Shown: positions 34,647 through 43,159 of the stretch, piece after piece
How positions within the stretch are numbered: the stretch's first letter is position 1
Layout: each line of letters begins with the position of its first letter
Source of the DNA: Limnohabitans sp.
GTDB taxonomy: Bacteria > Pseudomonadota > Gammaproteobacteria > Burkholderiales > Burkholderiaceae_C
Length of the DNA stretch: 48,274 nt
Assembly (NCBI RefSeq): GCF_030158565.1
Contig: NZ_JAOASQ010000042.1
Coordinates: 1-48,274 of the forward strand
Reading direction: 5' to 3'
The notes under the pieces: generated by a model
What the model was told of the DNA's origin: nothing
Database searches by the model: none
Seen by the model: only the letters and a program-made list of their open reading frames with translations
Program-made: the position numbers and the translations under genes

Positions 34647-34871
34647 ATGCAGACAGAAGCAAGCAGGTCACGGCACCTGACCCAGCAGGAGCTCGCCATC
34701 CGTTGGAACAAGTCCGTACACACAGTCGAGCGATACCGCTCTGATGGCGTTGGCCCGGTCTATCTCAAGATCGGCGGCAAGGTCATGTACCGACTCGAAG
34801 ACATCGAGGCCTACGAGCACGAATGCTTGTACGCCAACCCCCATTCCCGTCTTGCAAGCGCGGAGGTCTAA
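34647..34871 (+). CDS. AlpA/excisionase-like small HTH protein
   Basis: This 74-residue protein has the MerR-like HTH of excisionase/AlpA proteins (LTQQELAIRWNKSVHTVERYRSDGVGPVYLKIGGKVMYRLEDIEAYE). It has AAAGGAG eight bases upstream. As first gene of the rightward phage operon it may be an early regulator or a directionality factor for the recombinase. Confidence 0.83.
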   Translation: MQTEASRSRHLTQQELAIRWNKSVHTVERYRSDGVGPVYLKIGGKVMYRLEDIEAYEHECLYANPHSRLASAEV

Positions 34872-34874
34872 GCG

Positions 34875-35360
34875 ATGTCAAACCTCATGGTCTATCCCGC
34901 AGAGATTGCGGAAATGTCGGTCAACCAGCTGGCCGCACTGCCTCACGCCAAGTTGCTCGAGGCCACTACCAACCTCGATGAGCTCCTCAAGTGGGCCAAG
35001 GAAAACCGTCAAAAGCTCGACGCTGCCATGGAGCTGCGCTTTGGTGGTCAGGGCCGCAGCGCATTGCTCGATTCAGGGCGTGATTTCGGCTCCACCCACT
35101 TCAACGACGGGCCGCTCTCGGTGAGCTACGACCTGCCCAAGCGCGTGAGCTGGGATCAGGAAAAGCTCAAAGCGATCGCCGAACGCATCGTAGCCGCAGG
35201 CGAGCCCCTGTCCGAGTACATCGACGTGGAGTTCTCGGTGTCGGAAAAGCGTTTCACGGCCTGGCCCACGAACATGAAAGAGCAGTTCATGGATGCCCGC
35301 ACGGTCAAGGGCGGCAAGCCCGCGATCAAGGTCGAGTTCAACGGCGTGGAGGTGCAGTGA
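34875..35360 (+). CDS. Hypothetical phage protein
   Basis: A 161-residue soluble protein of no family that I recognise. Residues 10-60 look helical (LPHAKLLEATTNLDELLKWAKENRQKLDAAMELRFGG); the rest is mixed. It is placed four bases after the AlpA-like gene, and its stop overlaps the ATPase start. It is probably part of the recombination or replication set. Confidence 0.75.
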   Translation: MSNLMVYPAEIAEMSVNQLAALPHAKLLEATTNLDELLKWAKENRQKLDAAMELRFGGQGRSALLDSGRDFGSTHFNDGPLSVSYDLPKRVSWDQEKLKAIAERIVAAGEPLSEYIDVEFSVSEKRFTAWPTNMKEQFMDARTVKGGKPAIKVEFNGVEVQ

Positions 35361-36208
35361 TGTCTTTACCCATCATCTCCGCTGAAGAACGCCTGCGCGA
35401 AAAACACAGCGCCAAGATCTGCCTGGTCGGCATTCCCGGTATCGGCAAAACCAGCCAGCTGCACACGCTGCCCGCCAAGGCCACCTTGTTCGTGGACCTT
35501 GAGGCCGGTGACCTGTCCGTCAAATCCTGGACGGGGGACTCGGTGCGTCCACGCACTTGGCAGGAGTTCCGCGATCTCGTGGTGTTCCTCGCTGGCCCCA
35601 TGCCGACTGCGACCAAGGACCAGACGTTCTCGCAGGCGCATTACGACCACGTGTGCGAGAAGTACGGAGATCCGGCGCAACTGTCCAAGTACGACTACTA
35701 CTTTGTCGACAGCCTCACGGTGCTCTCGCGCCTGTGCCTGGCCTGGTGCAAGACCCAGCCGCAGGCCTTCAGCGAAAAAACCGGCAAGCCCGACAGCCGG
35801 GGTGCTTATGGCCTCTTGGGTCAGGAAATGATCGCCGCGCTCACCCACTTGCAGCACGTTCGCGACAAGCACGTGATCTTCGTAGCCATCCTGGAAGAGA
35901 AGACCGATGACATCGGCCGCCGCACCTTTCAGCTGCAGCTCGAGGGCAGCAAGACCGCTTTGGAATTGCCGGGCGTGCTCGATGAGGTCATCACCCTGTC
36001 TTCCATCAAGGACGAGAACGGCGGCAGCTACCGCGCCTTTGTCACCCGCGCCGACAACCCCTATGGCTTTCCGAGCAAGGACCGCTCGGGGCGCCTTGAC
36101 GCGCTCGAAGCACCTGACTTGGGGCAGCTCATCAACAAGTGCCTGAACGTGACCGCCACGGCAAACGCCCAGGCCTTCGCAGCCCAAATCCAACAAACCA
36201 CAGCTTAA
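35360..36208 (+). CDS. Sak4-like RecA-fold ATPase (phage recombination)
   Basis: This 282-residue P-loop protein has Walker A GIPGIGKTS near residue 25 and Walker B-like YYFVDSLT near 115. Phage proteins of this AAA_24/Sak4 type assist single-strand annealing recombination with an SSB-like partner. The neighbouring DUF669-like protein could be that partner. Its ATG overlaps the previous stop. Confidence 0.78.
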   Translation: MSLPIISAEERLREKHSAKICLVGIPGIGKTSQLHTLPAKATLFVDLEAGDLSVKSWTGDSVRPRTWQEFRDLVVFLAGPMPTATKDQTFSQAHYDHVCEKYGDPAQLSKYDYYFVDSLTVLSRLCLAWCKTQPQAFSEKTGKPDSRGAYGLLGQEMIAALTHLQHVRDKHVIFVAILEEKTDDIGRRTFQLQLEGSKTALELPGVLDEVITLSSIKDENGGSYRAFVTRADNPYGFPSKDRSGRLDALEAPDLGQLINKCLNVTATANAQAFAAQIQQTTA

Positions 36209-36217
36209 GGATTCAAC

Positions 36218-36883
36218 ATGAACACGACCCACACCTCTGGTTCCAGCTGGAACGACTTCAACGACGCACAGGCCCAGCAAGGCGGCTTTGACCTGATCCC
36301 CAAGGGCACCATCGTGCCGGTGCGCATGTCCATCAAGCCCGGTGGCTTTGACGACTACACCCAGGGCTGGACCGATGGCTATGCCACGCAGTCCAACGAG
36401 ACGGGCGCCGTGTACCTGGCGGCCGAGTTCGTGGTCACCGCAGGCCAGTACGCCAAGCGCAAGATGTGGACAAACATCGGTCTGCACTCGGCCAAGGGAC
36501 CAGCTTGGGGGCAGATGGGACGCGGCTTCATCCGCGCCTTGCTCAACAGCGCCCGCAATGTCCACCCGGAGGACAACTCGCCGCAGGCCTCCGCTGCCCG
36601 TCGCATCAACGGATTTGTGGACCTTGATGGCGTCGAATTCCTCGCCCGCGTGGATGTGGAAAAGGACGGCCGGGGGGACGACCGCAACATCGTGCGCCTG
36701 GCCGTGGAGCCCGACCACAAGGACTACGCCGCCTTCATGGGCGTGCCCAGCAAGGCGAGCCCAGGCGGTGGCAACTCCGGTGCACCGGCAGCAGCTACCC
36801 CAGCCTTTGCGGGTAACGCACATGTGCCCCAGGCACGTCCTGCAGCGTCTGCTCCGTCTGGCAAACCGAGCTGGGCTCAGTAA
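36218..36883 (+). CDS. Hypothetical phage protein, possible ssDNA-binding partner
   Basis: The 221-residue product has an ordered part to about 170 and a Pro/Ala/Gly-rich tail ending PSWAQ, like SSB-type architecture but without the acidic tip. Phages often encode such a protein (DUF669 and similar) next to a Sak4-like ATPase. The assignment rests on context, not on a diagnostic motif. Confidence 0.7.
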   Translation: MNTTHTSGSSWNDFNDAQAQQGGFDLIPKGTIVPVRMSIKPGGFDDYTQGWTDGYATQSNETGAVYLAAEFVVTAGQYAKRKMWTNIGLHSAKGPAWGQMGRGFIRALLNSARNVHPEDNSPQASAARRINGFVDLDGVEFLARVDVEKDGRGDDRNIVRLAVEPDHKDYAAFMGVPSKASPGGGNSGAPAAATPAFAGNAHVPQARPAASAPSGKPSWAQ

Positions 36884-36895
36884 CAGGCGAGGGTC

Positions 36896-37399
36896 ATGAA
36901 ATGTTGGGTCTGCTCACGGGAGGCCAGGGGCTTCCTACACACAGACACCCGGCAACGGGTGGGTTCGCCCGCCCGTTACCCCATCGACTGGGTGTTTTGC
37001 TCTGGGCGCTGTCAGCGTGCGTTTCACCGCATGTATGGCAGCTGGGTAAGGGCATTGGACAACGACAAGCCAGCGGAGGCGCTCATGGTTGATGCCACGG
37101 AGCTTGAGCTGGAGTGCATGCGCAAGTGCCTGAAGTTCTTCGGTGAGGCCGCCAGCGAGATTGGCTTTGACAAGCCGCTGGGCAGCTACAGCGAGGCGCA
37201 GGCCTTGAGTGTCATCAACGCCATCGTCACGGGCTACGTCGAGGCCATGACGCAGGCACATGAAAAAACCAAATATCCACCCGTTCGCATGAAGGCCAAG
37301 CCTGTGCACGACCCCATCAAGGATGCGGCGGTGCAGGCGCTCTCAACCAACCCGTTTGCGGACATGGAGGATGACTTACCTTGGGAGGTGAAGCCATGA
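36896..37399 (+). CDS. Hypothetical zinc-finger phage protein
   Basis: This 167-residue protein begins MKCWVCSREARGF with a partner CSGRC near residue 35, a likely four-Cys zinc site, followed by a mostly helical part. I believe related phage proteins are grouped as DUF6511, but this is from memory. It overlaps the start of the nuclease gene by four bases. Confidence 0.72.
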   Translation: MKCWVCSREARGFLHTDTRQRVGSPARYPIDWVFCSGRCQRAFHRMYGSWVRALDNDKPAEALMVDATELELECMRKCLKFFGEAASEIGFDKPLGSYSEAQALSVINAIVTGYVEAMTQAHEKTKYPPVRMKAKPVHDPIKDAAVQALSTNPFADMEDDLPWEVKP

Positions 37400-38130
37400 T
37401 GGACTTCAACTCGAATGCAAGCGTGAGCGGACAGATCGAATGGTTGATCGATCACGCCATGCAAAAGAAAAACGAAGCAAACACGCCCCGCACCTACCTG
37501 GGCGGATCGCGACTGGGGGCGGCCTGTGAGCGCCAGCTCCAGTACGAGTACGTCAAGGCCCCGGTGGACCAGGGCAAGGGCTTCTCGGGCCGCATCCTGC
37601 GCGTGTTTGAGCGCGGGCACCAGACCGAGGACATGGTCATTGGCTGGCTTCGCATGGCGGGCTTTGATCTCAAAACGCACAAGAGCGATGGCCACCAGTT
37701 CGGATTCTCGCTCGCACAGGGTCGCCTTCGCGGGCACATCGACGGCATCCTGCTCGGCGGCCCCGAGGGTTTTGCGTACCCCGCGCTGTGGGAGAACAAG
37801 TGCCTGAGCGCCAAGTCCTGGAAAGACCTGGTCAAGCACAAGTTGGCGGTCTCCAAGCCTGTCTACGCCGCGCAGGTTGCGGTGTACCAGAGCTATCTGG
37901 ACTTGCACGAGCACCCGGCGCTCTTCACAGCCGTGAACGCCGACACCATGGAGATCTACGCCGAGCTGGTGCCATTTGATGCGCAACTGGCGCAGCGCAT
38001 GTCCGATCGGGCCGCACGCATCCTCAAGGCCACCGAGGTGGGCGAGTTGCTGCCGCGCGCCTTCATGGACCAGACGCACTTCGAGTGTCGTTTTTGCTCC
38101 TGGGCGGACCGCTGCTGGGGAGGTGCGTGA
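37396..38130 (+). CDS. Cas4-like PD-(D/E)XK nuclease
   Basis: This 244-residue nuclease has the catalytic pattern GHIDG (Asp) and ENK (Glu-X-Lys) near residues 114-136. A Cys in GAACERQLQYE near 43 plus CRFCSWADRC at the end gives four Cys, as in the iron-sulfur cluster of Cas4 and AddB. It would be an end-resecting exonuclease for phage recombination. GGAGG stands seven bases upstream. Confidence 0.8.
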   Translation: MMDFNSNASVSGQIEWLIDHAMQKKNEANTPRTYLGGSRLGAACERQLQYEYVKAPVDQGKGFSGRILRVFERGHQTEDMVIGWLRMAGFDLKTHKSDGHQFGFSLAQGRLRGHIDGILLGGPEGFAYPALWENKCLSAKSWKDLVKHKLAVSKPVYAAQVAVYQSYLDLHEHPALFTAVNADTMEIYAELVPFDAQLAQRMSDRAARILKATEVGELLPRAFMDQTHFECRFCSWADRCWGGA

Positions 38131-38471
38131 TGGTGATCGATCCCAGAAAGCTGCACAAGCCAGCCCAGCCGCTGGTCAGGATTTCTGCCATCTTTCAGAT
38201 GCTCTCGCGCCAGGCACAACCCCAGTGCCCCGAGGCCAATCTGGTGGTCGGAATGATTTGCCAGGCCATCCACGACTGCCTGTATGCCACGCCTGTGGAG
38301 CAAAGCCGTGCGTGGAATTTCATGCACGACGAGCGCCTGGACATCTGGGCGGGCACCGTCAGCCTTGACGCCAACTTCATCCGTGAGGTGGCGCTCAAGA
38401 CCGGATTCATGAGCCCGCAGGCGCCAACGCGCGCCATCAAGAAGAACAAGAAGGGGGAAAAGAGTGCTTGA
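38130..38471 (+). CDS. Hypothetical phage protein
   Basis: The 113-residue product starts MVIDPRKLHKPAQPL and ends in a Lys-rich tail (AIKKNKKGEKSA). No family is recognised. Its ATG overlaps the nuclease stop by one base, and its end overlaps the primase start by eight bases, so it is translationally embedded in the replication operon. Confidence 0.7.
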   Translation: MVIDPRKLHKPAQPLVRISAIFQMLSRQAQPQCPEANLVVGMICQAIHDCLYATPVEQSRAWNFMHDERLDIWAGTVSLDANFIREVALKTGFMSPQAPTRAIKKNKKGEKSA

Positions 38472-40812
38472 TTTCAATGAACAGGGCGATGCGCCAGAGC
38501 GCAAGGGACCGGGCGATGCAGGGCAGATGCGCGAGCGGGTGAGAGCTGCATTGCTCGACAACGCCGAGAGCGTGCTCACGCACCTGCTGCCCGCAGGCGT
38601 GATCCGGCGCAACTGCTTTTATGTGGGCAACGTCTATGGCGCGGCAGGCGACAGCCTGGAGGTGGTCCTGAGTGGCCCCAAGGCAGGGCTGTGGACCGAC
38701 AGGGCAGAGGGCACCGGTGGCGATCTGTTCCACCTGATTGCCGGTAACCGGCATCTGGACATCAAGACCGAGTTCTCTCGGGTCATCGAAGTCGCCCAGG
38801 AGATTTTGGGCATGCCCAGGCTGGACATCCCCAAGGCAAGGTCCAAAAAAACCGGCCCCGCAGTCGATGAGCTGGGGGTGCCCACGGCCAAGTGGGAGTA
38901 TCAGGACGCCAGCGGCAAGCTGATCGCCGTGGTCTCGCGCTATGAACCTGAGCCCGGCAAGAAGGAGTTTCGGCCCTGGGATGTCAAAAAGCGCCGCATG
39001 GCGCCACCCACCCCCAGGCCGCTGTACAACCAGCCGGGCATGCTCGCTGCCGAGACGGTCATCCTGGTCGAAGGTGAGAAATGCGCGCAGGCGCTGATCG
39101 ATGCCGGGTACTGCGCGACGACTGCCATGCAAGGGGCCAACGCGCCGGTGGACAAGACTGACTGGCGCCCCCTTGAGGGCAAGGCGGTGCTGATCTGGCC
39201 GGACAAGGACGCGCCTGGCTGGAGCTACGCCGAGTCGGCCGCCAAGGCCGCACTGGAGGCGGGCGCACGATCGTGCGACATCCTGATCCCTCCAGATTTC
39301 AAGCCCACAGGCTGGGACGCTGCCGACGCGCTGGCCGAGGGTTCAGGGCAGAGCGAGGCACAAAGCGATGGCGACGTCGCCTTCGATGTAGATGGCTTCA
39401 TCCTCACCGGGCACAGGCTGCCCATTGCCAAGGACCCGGATCCGTCGGAGATGGACACCTCATCGGTCGATCTGGTCGATGGGGTGAACTGGAGCACCGA
39501 GGACGGGCTGGCGATTGCTTTTACCAACCGCTATGGCATTGACCTGCGCTACTGCGCACAGCTGGGCAAGTGGTTCTGGTGGAACGGCAAGCGCTGGATC
39601 GAGGACAAGATGCTCTACGTGCAGCACCTCTCGCGGGGCATCTGCCGCGCAGCCTCGCGCAAGGCCGACACGCCCAAGCTCAAATCCAAGCTGGCCAGCG
39701 CCTCCTCCATTGGGTCGGTGGAGCGGATCATCCGCTCCGACCCCAAGCACGCTGCCAACATCGAAGAGTGGGACCCCGATCCCTGGCTCCTGAACACCCC
39801 CGAGGGCGTCATTGAGCTCAAGACCGGGGTGCTTCGGCCGCACCAGCGCATCGACCGCATGACCAAGATCACGACCGCCAGTCCCCGAGGCGAGTGTCCG
39901 CAGTGGCTGGCGTTTCTGGCGCAAGTCACCGGAGGCGATGCCGAGCTTCTGGCCTATCTGCAACGCATGGCAGGCTACTGCCTCACAGGCCTCACCACAG
40001 AGCACGCACTGCTGTTCCTCTACGGCACGGGCGGCAACGGCAAGTCGGTGTTCGTCAACACCCTGTTCACCATCATGGGGGACTACGCCGCCAATGCGCC
40101 CATGGAAACTTTCATGGAGTCGCGCAACGACCGACACCCCACGGACCTGGCCGGGCTCATGGGCTCACGCCTGGTCACTGCCACGGAAACCGAGCAGGGC
40201 AGGCGCTGGAACGAATCCAAGATCAAGGAGATCACCGGCGGTGACCGGGTCTCGGCGCGCTTCATGCGCCAGGACTTTTTCACCTACGTGCCCGCCTACA
40301 AGATCGTGATCTCGGGCAACCACAAGCCCGCCATTCGCAACATTGATGAAGCAATCAAGCGGCGCATGCACCTGATTCCCTTCACGCTGTCCATCCCGCC
40401 TGAAAAACGCGATCACCAGCTGCAGTCCAAGCTCCTGAAGGAGCGCGACGGCATCCTGGCCTGGGCCGTGCAGGGCTGCCTCATGTGGCAGCGCGAGGGC
40501 TTGAAGCAGCCCACCTCGGTGACGTCTGCCACCAACGAGTACTTCGAGTCCGAGGACGTCATGGGCCGCTGGATCGAGGAGCGCTGTGTGCTGGTGAGCA
40601 ACGCCAAGTCACTGACCTTTGAGCTCTACAACGACTGGAAGCAGTGGGCCGAAACGAACGGGGAATACCAGGGCTCGCAGCGGCGGTTTTCTGACCTGCT
40701 GATCTCCAAAGGCGTGGAGCGATGGCGCAACTCAAGTGGTGTGCGGGGCTTCCAAGGCATCGGTTTGAAGCAGGGCGCACCCGTTCGTTTCACGCCCCAC
40801 GAGGTCGACTGA
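38464..40812 (+). CDS. Phage primase-helicase (TOPRIM plus D5/P4-type helicase)
   Basis: This 782-residue protein begins with GTG. It has a TOPRIM-like segment (VILVEGEKCAQALIDAG ... AVLIWPDKDAPGW, about 195-255) and, after a linker, a superfamily 3 helicase with Walker A LYGTGGNGKS near 520 and the D5_N-type region before it. It would unwind and prime the phage origin. The nested palindrome directly downstream fits with an origin. Alternative names are DUF5906 or P4-family DNA primase. Confidence 0.88.
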   Translation: MLDFNEQGDAPERKGPGDAGQMRERVRAALLDNAESVLTHLLPAGVIRRNCFYVGNVYGAAGDSLEVVLSGPKAGLWTDRAEGTGGDLFHLIAGNRHLDIKTEFSRVIEVAQEILGMPRLDIPKARSKKTGPAVDELGVPTAKWEYQDASGKLIAVVSRYEPEPGKKEFRPWDVKKRRMAPPTPRPLYNQPGMLAAETVILVEGEKCAQALIDAGYCATTAMQGANAPVDKTDWRPLEGKAVLIWPDKDAPGWSYAESAAKAALEAGARSCDILIPPDFKPTGWDAADALAEGSGQSEAQSDGDVAFDVDGFILTGHRLPIAKDPDPSEMDTSSVDLVDGVNWSTEDGLAIAFTNRYGIDLRYCAQLGKWFWWNGKRWIEDKMLYVQHLSRGICRAASRKADTPKLKSKLASASSIGSVERIIRSDPKHAANIEEWDPDPWLLNTPEGVIELKTGVLRPHQRIDRMTKITTASPRGECPQWLAFLAQVTGGDAELLAYLQRMAGYCLTGLTTEHALLFLYGTGGNGKSVFVNTLFTIMGDYAANAPMETFMESRNDRHPTDLAGLMGSRLVTATETEQGRRWNESKIKEITGGDRVSARFMRQDFFTYVPAYKIVISGNHKPAIRNIDEAIKRRMHLIPFTLSIPPEKRDHQLQSKLLKERDGILAWAVQGCLMWQREGLKQPTSVTSATNEYFESEDVMGRWIEERCVLVSNAKSLTFELYNDWKQWAETNGEYQGSQRRFSDLLISKGVERWRNSSGVRGFQGIGLKQGAPVRFTPHEVD

Positions 40813-40865
40813 GACCAAAAGCAAACCGAAAACAAACTCAAAAGAATTCACTTTCAGACACACGA

Positions 40866-40971
40866 CTGACGCATGACACAGCTCGACGCTGTTTTCCTAT
40901 TATCGACGTCTCACGCGTACGCGTAATAGAGGGAATATAGAAAACAACGTCGATATGCGTCGGTGCGTCAG
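40866..40971. repeat. Nested palindrome, candidate replication origin or operator
   Basis: Four pairs of arms are nested around one centre: CTGACGCA/TGCGTCAG (40866-40873, 40964-40971), CGACG/CGTCG (40884-40888, 40948-40952), TGTTTTC/GAAAACA (40890-40896, 40940-40946) and CTATTA/TAATAG (40897-40902, 40924-40929). The middle contains the perfect palindrome ACGCGTACGCGT (40913-40924). It fills the gap between primase-helicase and resolvase genes. Confidence 0.8.
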
Positions 40972-40984
40972 AGCAAGGACCACC

Positions 40985-41458
40985 ATGACACTCAAGACGA
41001 TTTTGGCCCTCGATCTGGGCACGACCACGGGATGGGCGCTGCGCGATCAGGCTGCAGCCATCACACACGGCTTTGCCAGCTTCAAGCCCCAGCGCTTTGA
41101 AGGCGGCGGCATGCGCTTTCTGCGCTTCAAGCGCTGGCTCACCGAAATCAAGGCCACAACCGAGCAAGGCATCGACGCCGTGTGCTTCGAAGAGGTGCGC
41201 CGCCACCTCGGGGTAGACGCTGCGCACGTCTACGGCGGTCTCATGGCCACGCTCACCGCCTGGTGCGAGCACCACCAGATCCCGTATGAGGGCGTGCCAG
41301 TGGGCACCATCAAGCGCCACATCAGCGGCAAGGGCAATGCCTCCAAGGACGAGGTAATCCGGGCTGTCGGTGAGCTCGGGTTCCACGTGAGCGATGACAA
41401 CGAGGCCGATGCCATCGCCTTGCTGCACCTGGCCATCCAAAACCACGAGGAGGTGTGA
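40985..41458 (+). CDS. RuvC-like Holliday junction resolvase of phage type
   Basis: This 157-residue RNase H-fold protein begins ILALDLGTTTGW (first acidic residue Asp10), followed by CFEEVRR (Glu near 69) and DDNEADAIAL with the last acidic pair near 140. Phage RuvC-like enzymes cut branched DNA before packaging. The ATG at 40985 lies just after the palindrome; the upstream frame has no support. Confidence 0.82.
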   Translation: MTLKTILALDLGTTTGWALRDQAAAITHGFASFKPQRFEGGGMRFLRFKRWLTEIKATTEQGIDAVCFEEVRRHLGVDAAHVYGGLMATLTAWCEHHQIPYEGVPVGTIKRHISGKGNASKDEVIRAVGELGFHVSDDNEADAIALLHLAIQNHEEV

Positions 41459-41460
41459 GA

Positions 41461-41675
41461 TGAAGATCCCGGCTCCTCGCTACCCGTCTCCGCTGGGCCG
41501 CGCCCAGCCCATCCCGATGGACATCGAACGCACCAAGAGGGACGGCTGGCAAAACAACCACCTGCTCGTCATCTCCTCGAGTGATGCGCGGCTCGATTTT
41601 CTGGAACAACAACTCATCGAGCGCATCGGCAACCGGCTCTATGGGTCAAAAAGCAAAGGGGGAAAAATTGGATGA
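41461..41675 (+). CDS. Small hypothetical phage protein
   Basis: A 71-residue protein begins three bases after the resolvase stop (GTGTGAGATG). It is Pro-rich at the start and has a helical end (DARLDFLEQQLIERIG). No family is recognised. It overlaps the next gene by 35 bp. Confidence 0.6.
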
Positions 41676-42042
41676 ACACACCATCGAGAGCATCGGCGAG
41701 CGTTTTCGGCAGGCCGCCCGCACGGCCTACCGTCTGCCCGCCGTCCGGGTGCAGGGCTACGTCAGTTACTGGCCCGACATCAAGGCCACAGGCACGGAGC
41801 GCAGCGCGGTCGAAGAGCGCCGCTACATCAAATTCCCGCCAACACCCCAGGAGGTCGACGAGATGCTGGAGGTCATGCGCTGGATCCAGTGCCTGGAGGT
41901 GGAGCAGCGAAAACTGGTGTGGATGCGAGCCAGACGCTACGGGTGGCGTGACATTGGCCAGCGCTTTGGCTGCTGCTCACGCACCGCGCAGCGCCACTGG
42001 CAGTACGCCATGCTGCAGGTGATCCACCAGATCACCACGTGA
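41641..42042 (+). CDS. Phage protein with C-terminal HTH (DUF6362-like)
   Basis: This 133-residue product has a C-terminal sigma-like HTH segment (WRDIGQRFGCCSRTAQRHWQYAM) and a conserved-looking QEVDEMLEVMRWIQCLEVEQRKLVWMRA. I recall this as the DUF6362 type in phages, close to late-transcription or DNA-modification genes. The role may be regulation of late genes. An internal start at about 41670 is possible. Confidence 0.7.
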   Translation: MGQKAKGEKLDEHTIESIGERFRQAARTAYRLPAVRVQGYVSYWPDIKATGTERSAVEERRYIKFPPTPQEVDEMLEVMRWIQCLEVEQRKLVWMRARRYGWRDIGQRFGCCSRTAQRHWQYAMLQVIHQITT

Positions 42043-42223
42043 GGCAGGGATGCTGGAGTATTGCCCGGAGCCGTGATTGGCAATTTTGGGCAATATTTCC
42101 AGTGGGTTCAGACGCTTGCTGTCAGAGTGACGGTGATTGCGTAAATTGGCCGAAAAAAGGGTGTCGCATTTCGGCGAGAAAAAAGATAAATTCTCGATAC
42201 CTTGGGAATCAAAGCAACTTGAT

Positions 42224-42439
42224 TCAGCAAAGCACCACAAGGTCCTGTTTCACGAATTCCTCGAGCTTGTCCACATGGATGAAGCCGGTGAGGTCAGCGG
42301 AAACGGTCACAGCCAGGTACCCGTGCTCAGCGGGGCCTGAAACCTCGTAGGTCCCCACGTTCAAGGGGACAAATCCTTCGTCTTTGAAATCCTTGCCCAA
42401 CTTGCGGGCGAGGACGCCTTTCTTTACTTCAATCTTCAT
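42224..42439 (-). CDS. Small hypothetical protein on the minus strand
   Basis: A 71-residue frame beginning MKIEVKKGVLARKLGKDF with balanced charged/hydrophobic pattern looks protein-like, unlike its surroundings. AGGT stands a few bases upstream. It runs against the phage operon and starts 39 bp from the ParB/HNH gene, so the two are divergent. No family is recognised. Later minus-strand small genes (44.4-45.7 kb) may belong to the same accessory class. Confidence 0.5.
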   Translation of the reverse strand: MKIEVKKGVLARKLGKDFKDEGFVPLNVGTYEVSGPAEHGYLAVTVSADLTGFIHVDKLEEFVKQDLVVLC

Positions 42440-42478
42440 CTGACCTGCTTTCGATTGCAGGTCATTGTAGGAACTCGC

Positions 42479-43159
42479 ATGAGCCAAGCCCAGATTCGCC
42501 CTGAAATTCGAATCACGCCTGTGGATAACCTGATTCCCTACGCCCGCAATGCCCGCACCCACAGCGATGAGCAAGTGGCGCAGATTGCGGCTGATTTGTC
42601 TTCCATCGGAGTGAATGAATTCAGGTTTTGTCTTGAGAACGACTGCTATGCCGTAGACCGCAATGGAGACATGTTTCGGGTGTGCCGTGAGCAATACAGT
42701 AAATCAGGTCGATTGATCAGGCGGTATGAGACTTTGAAACTCAAGGGCTCCCTGGATGTTGACGGATACCGCGTTTATCGAATGAGTGTTGACGGCACAA
42801 AAAAGCATGTCAAAGGACATCGGATGGTTATGAGTGCATGGCATGGTCTTGAAGTAGGCAAGGTCGTTAACCATTGCAATGGAAACAAGTCAGACAACAG
42901 ACTTGAAAACCTAGAGTGGGTAACTGTGGCCCAGAACAACGCTCACGCCATCCGGACAGGACTTCTCAATCCACGATTGGGAGGCCGAAAGAACAGAAAA
43001 TTATTCACGACTGATTTCATGTCAATCTACATCCTGCATGTGCATTGCGGATTCTCAAGAGCGAATCTGGCCCGTTCAAACAGAGTTTGTCGTCAGGTCA
43101 TTGATGACGTCATTCAACGTGTGAAAAATGTGCTGGGAGATGTGCATGCAGCAGCTTGA
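42479..43159 (+). CDS. ParB N-terminal fragment fused to an HNH homing endonuclease
   Basis: The first 44 residues (ITPVDNLIPYARNARTHSDE... DLSSIG) are the beginning of a ParB/sulfiredoxin-like domain. At the point where such domains continue with the GFxxP strand, the frame runs into a NUMOD4/HNH-type endonuclease: CYAVDRNGDMFRV near 55, KGHRMVMSAWHG, VVNHCNGNKSDNRLENLEWVT near 140-160. The whole is 226 residues. The next gene starts again with a complete ParB domain. The endonuclease DNA is visibly less GC-rich than its neighbours, suggesting recent invasion. Confidence 0.8.
   Translation: MSQAQIRPEIRITPVDNLIPYARNARTHSDEQVAQIAADLSSIGVNEFRFCLENDCYAVDRNGDMFRVCREQYSKSGRLIRRYETLKLKGSLDVDGYRVYRMSVDGTKKHVKGHRMVMSAWHGLEVGKVVNHCNGNKSDNRLENLEWVTVAQNNAHAIRTGLLNPRLGGRKNRKLFTTDFMSIYILHVHCGFSRANLARSNRVCRQVIDDVIQRVKNVLGDVHAAA

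Noticed and set aside
35366..36823. Minus-strand frame of 485 codons opposite the Sak4-like ATPase and the next gene
   Set aside because: Spans two real genes and their gap, and its composition follows their codon third positions.
42061..42130. Third terminator at the GGTTCAGACGC copy
   Set aside because: There is no matching stem with a T run after this copy, so it is only a motif match.
42600..43145. Group I intron carrying the HNH gene
   Set aside because: The endonuclease frame is continuous with the ParB start and is followed by a second ParB start rather than by the rest of the first; no intron core was recognised by eye.
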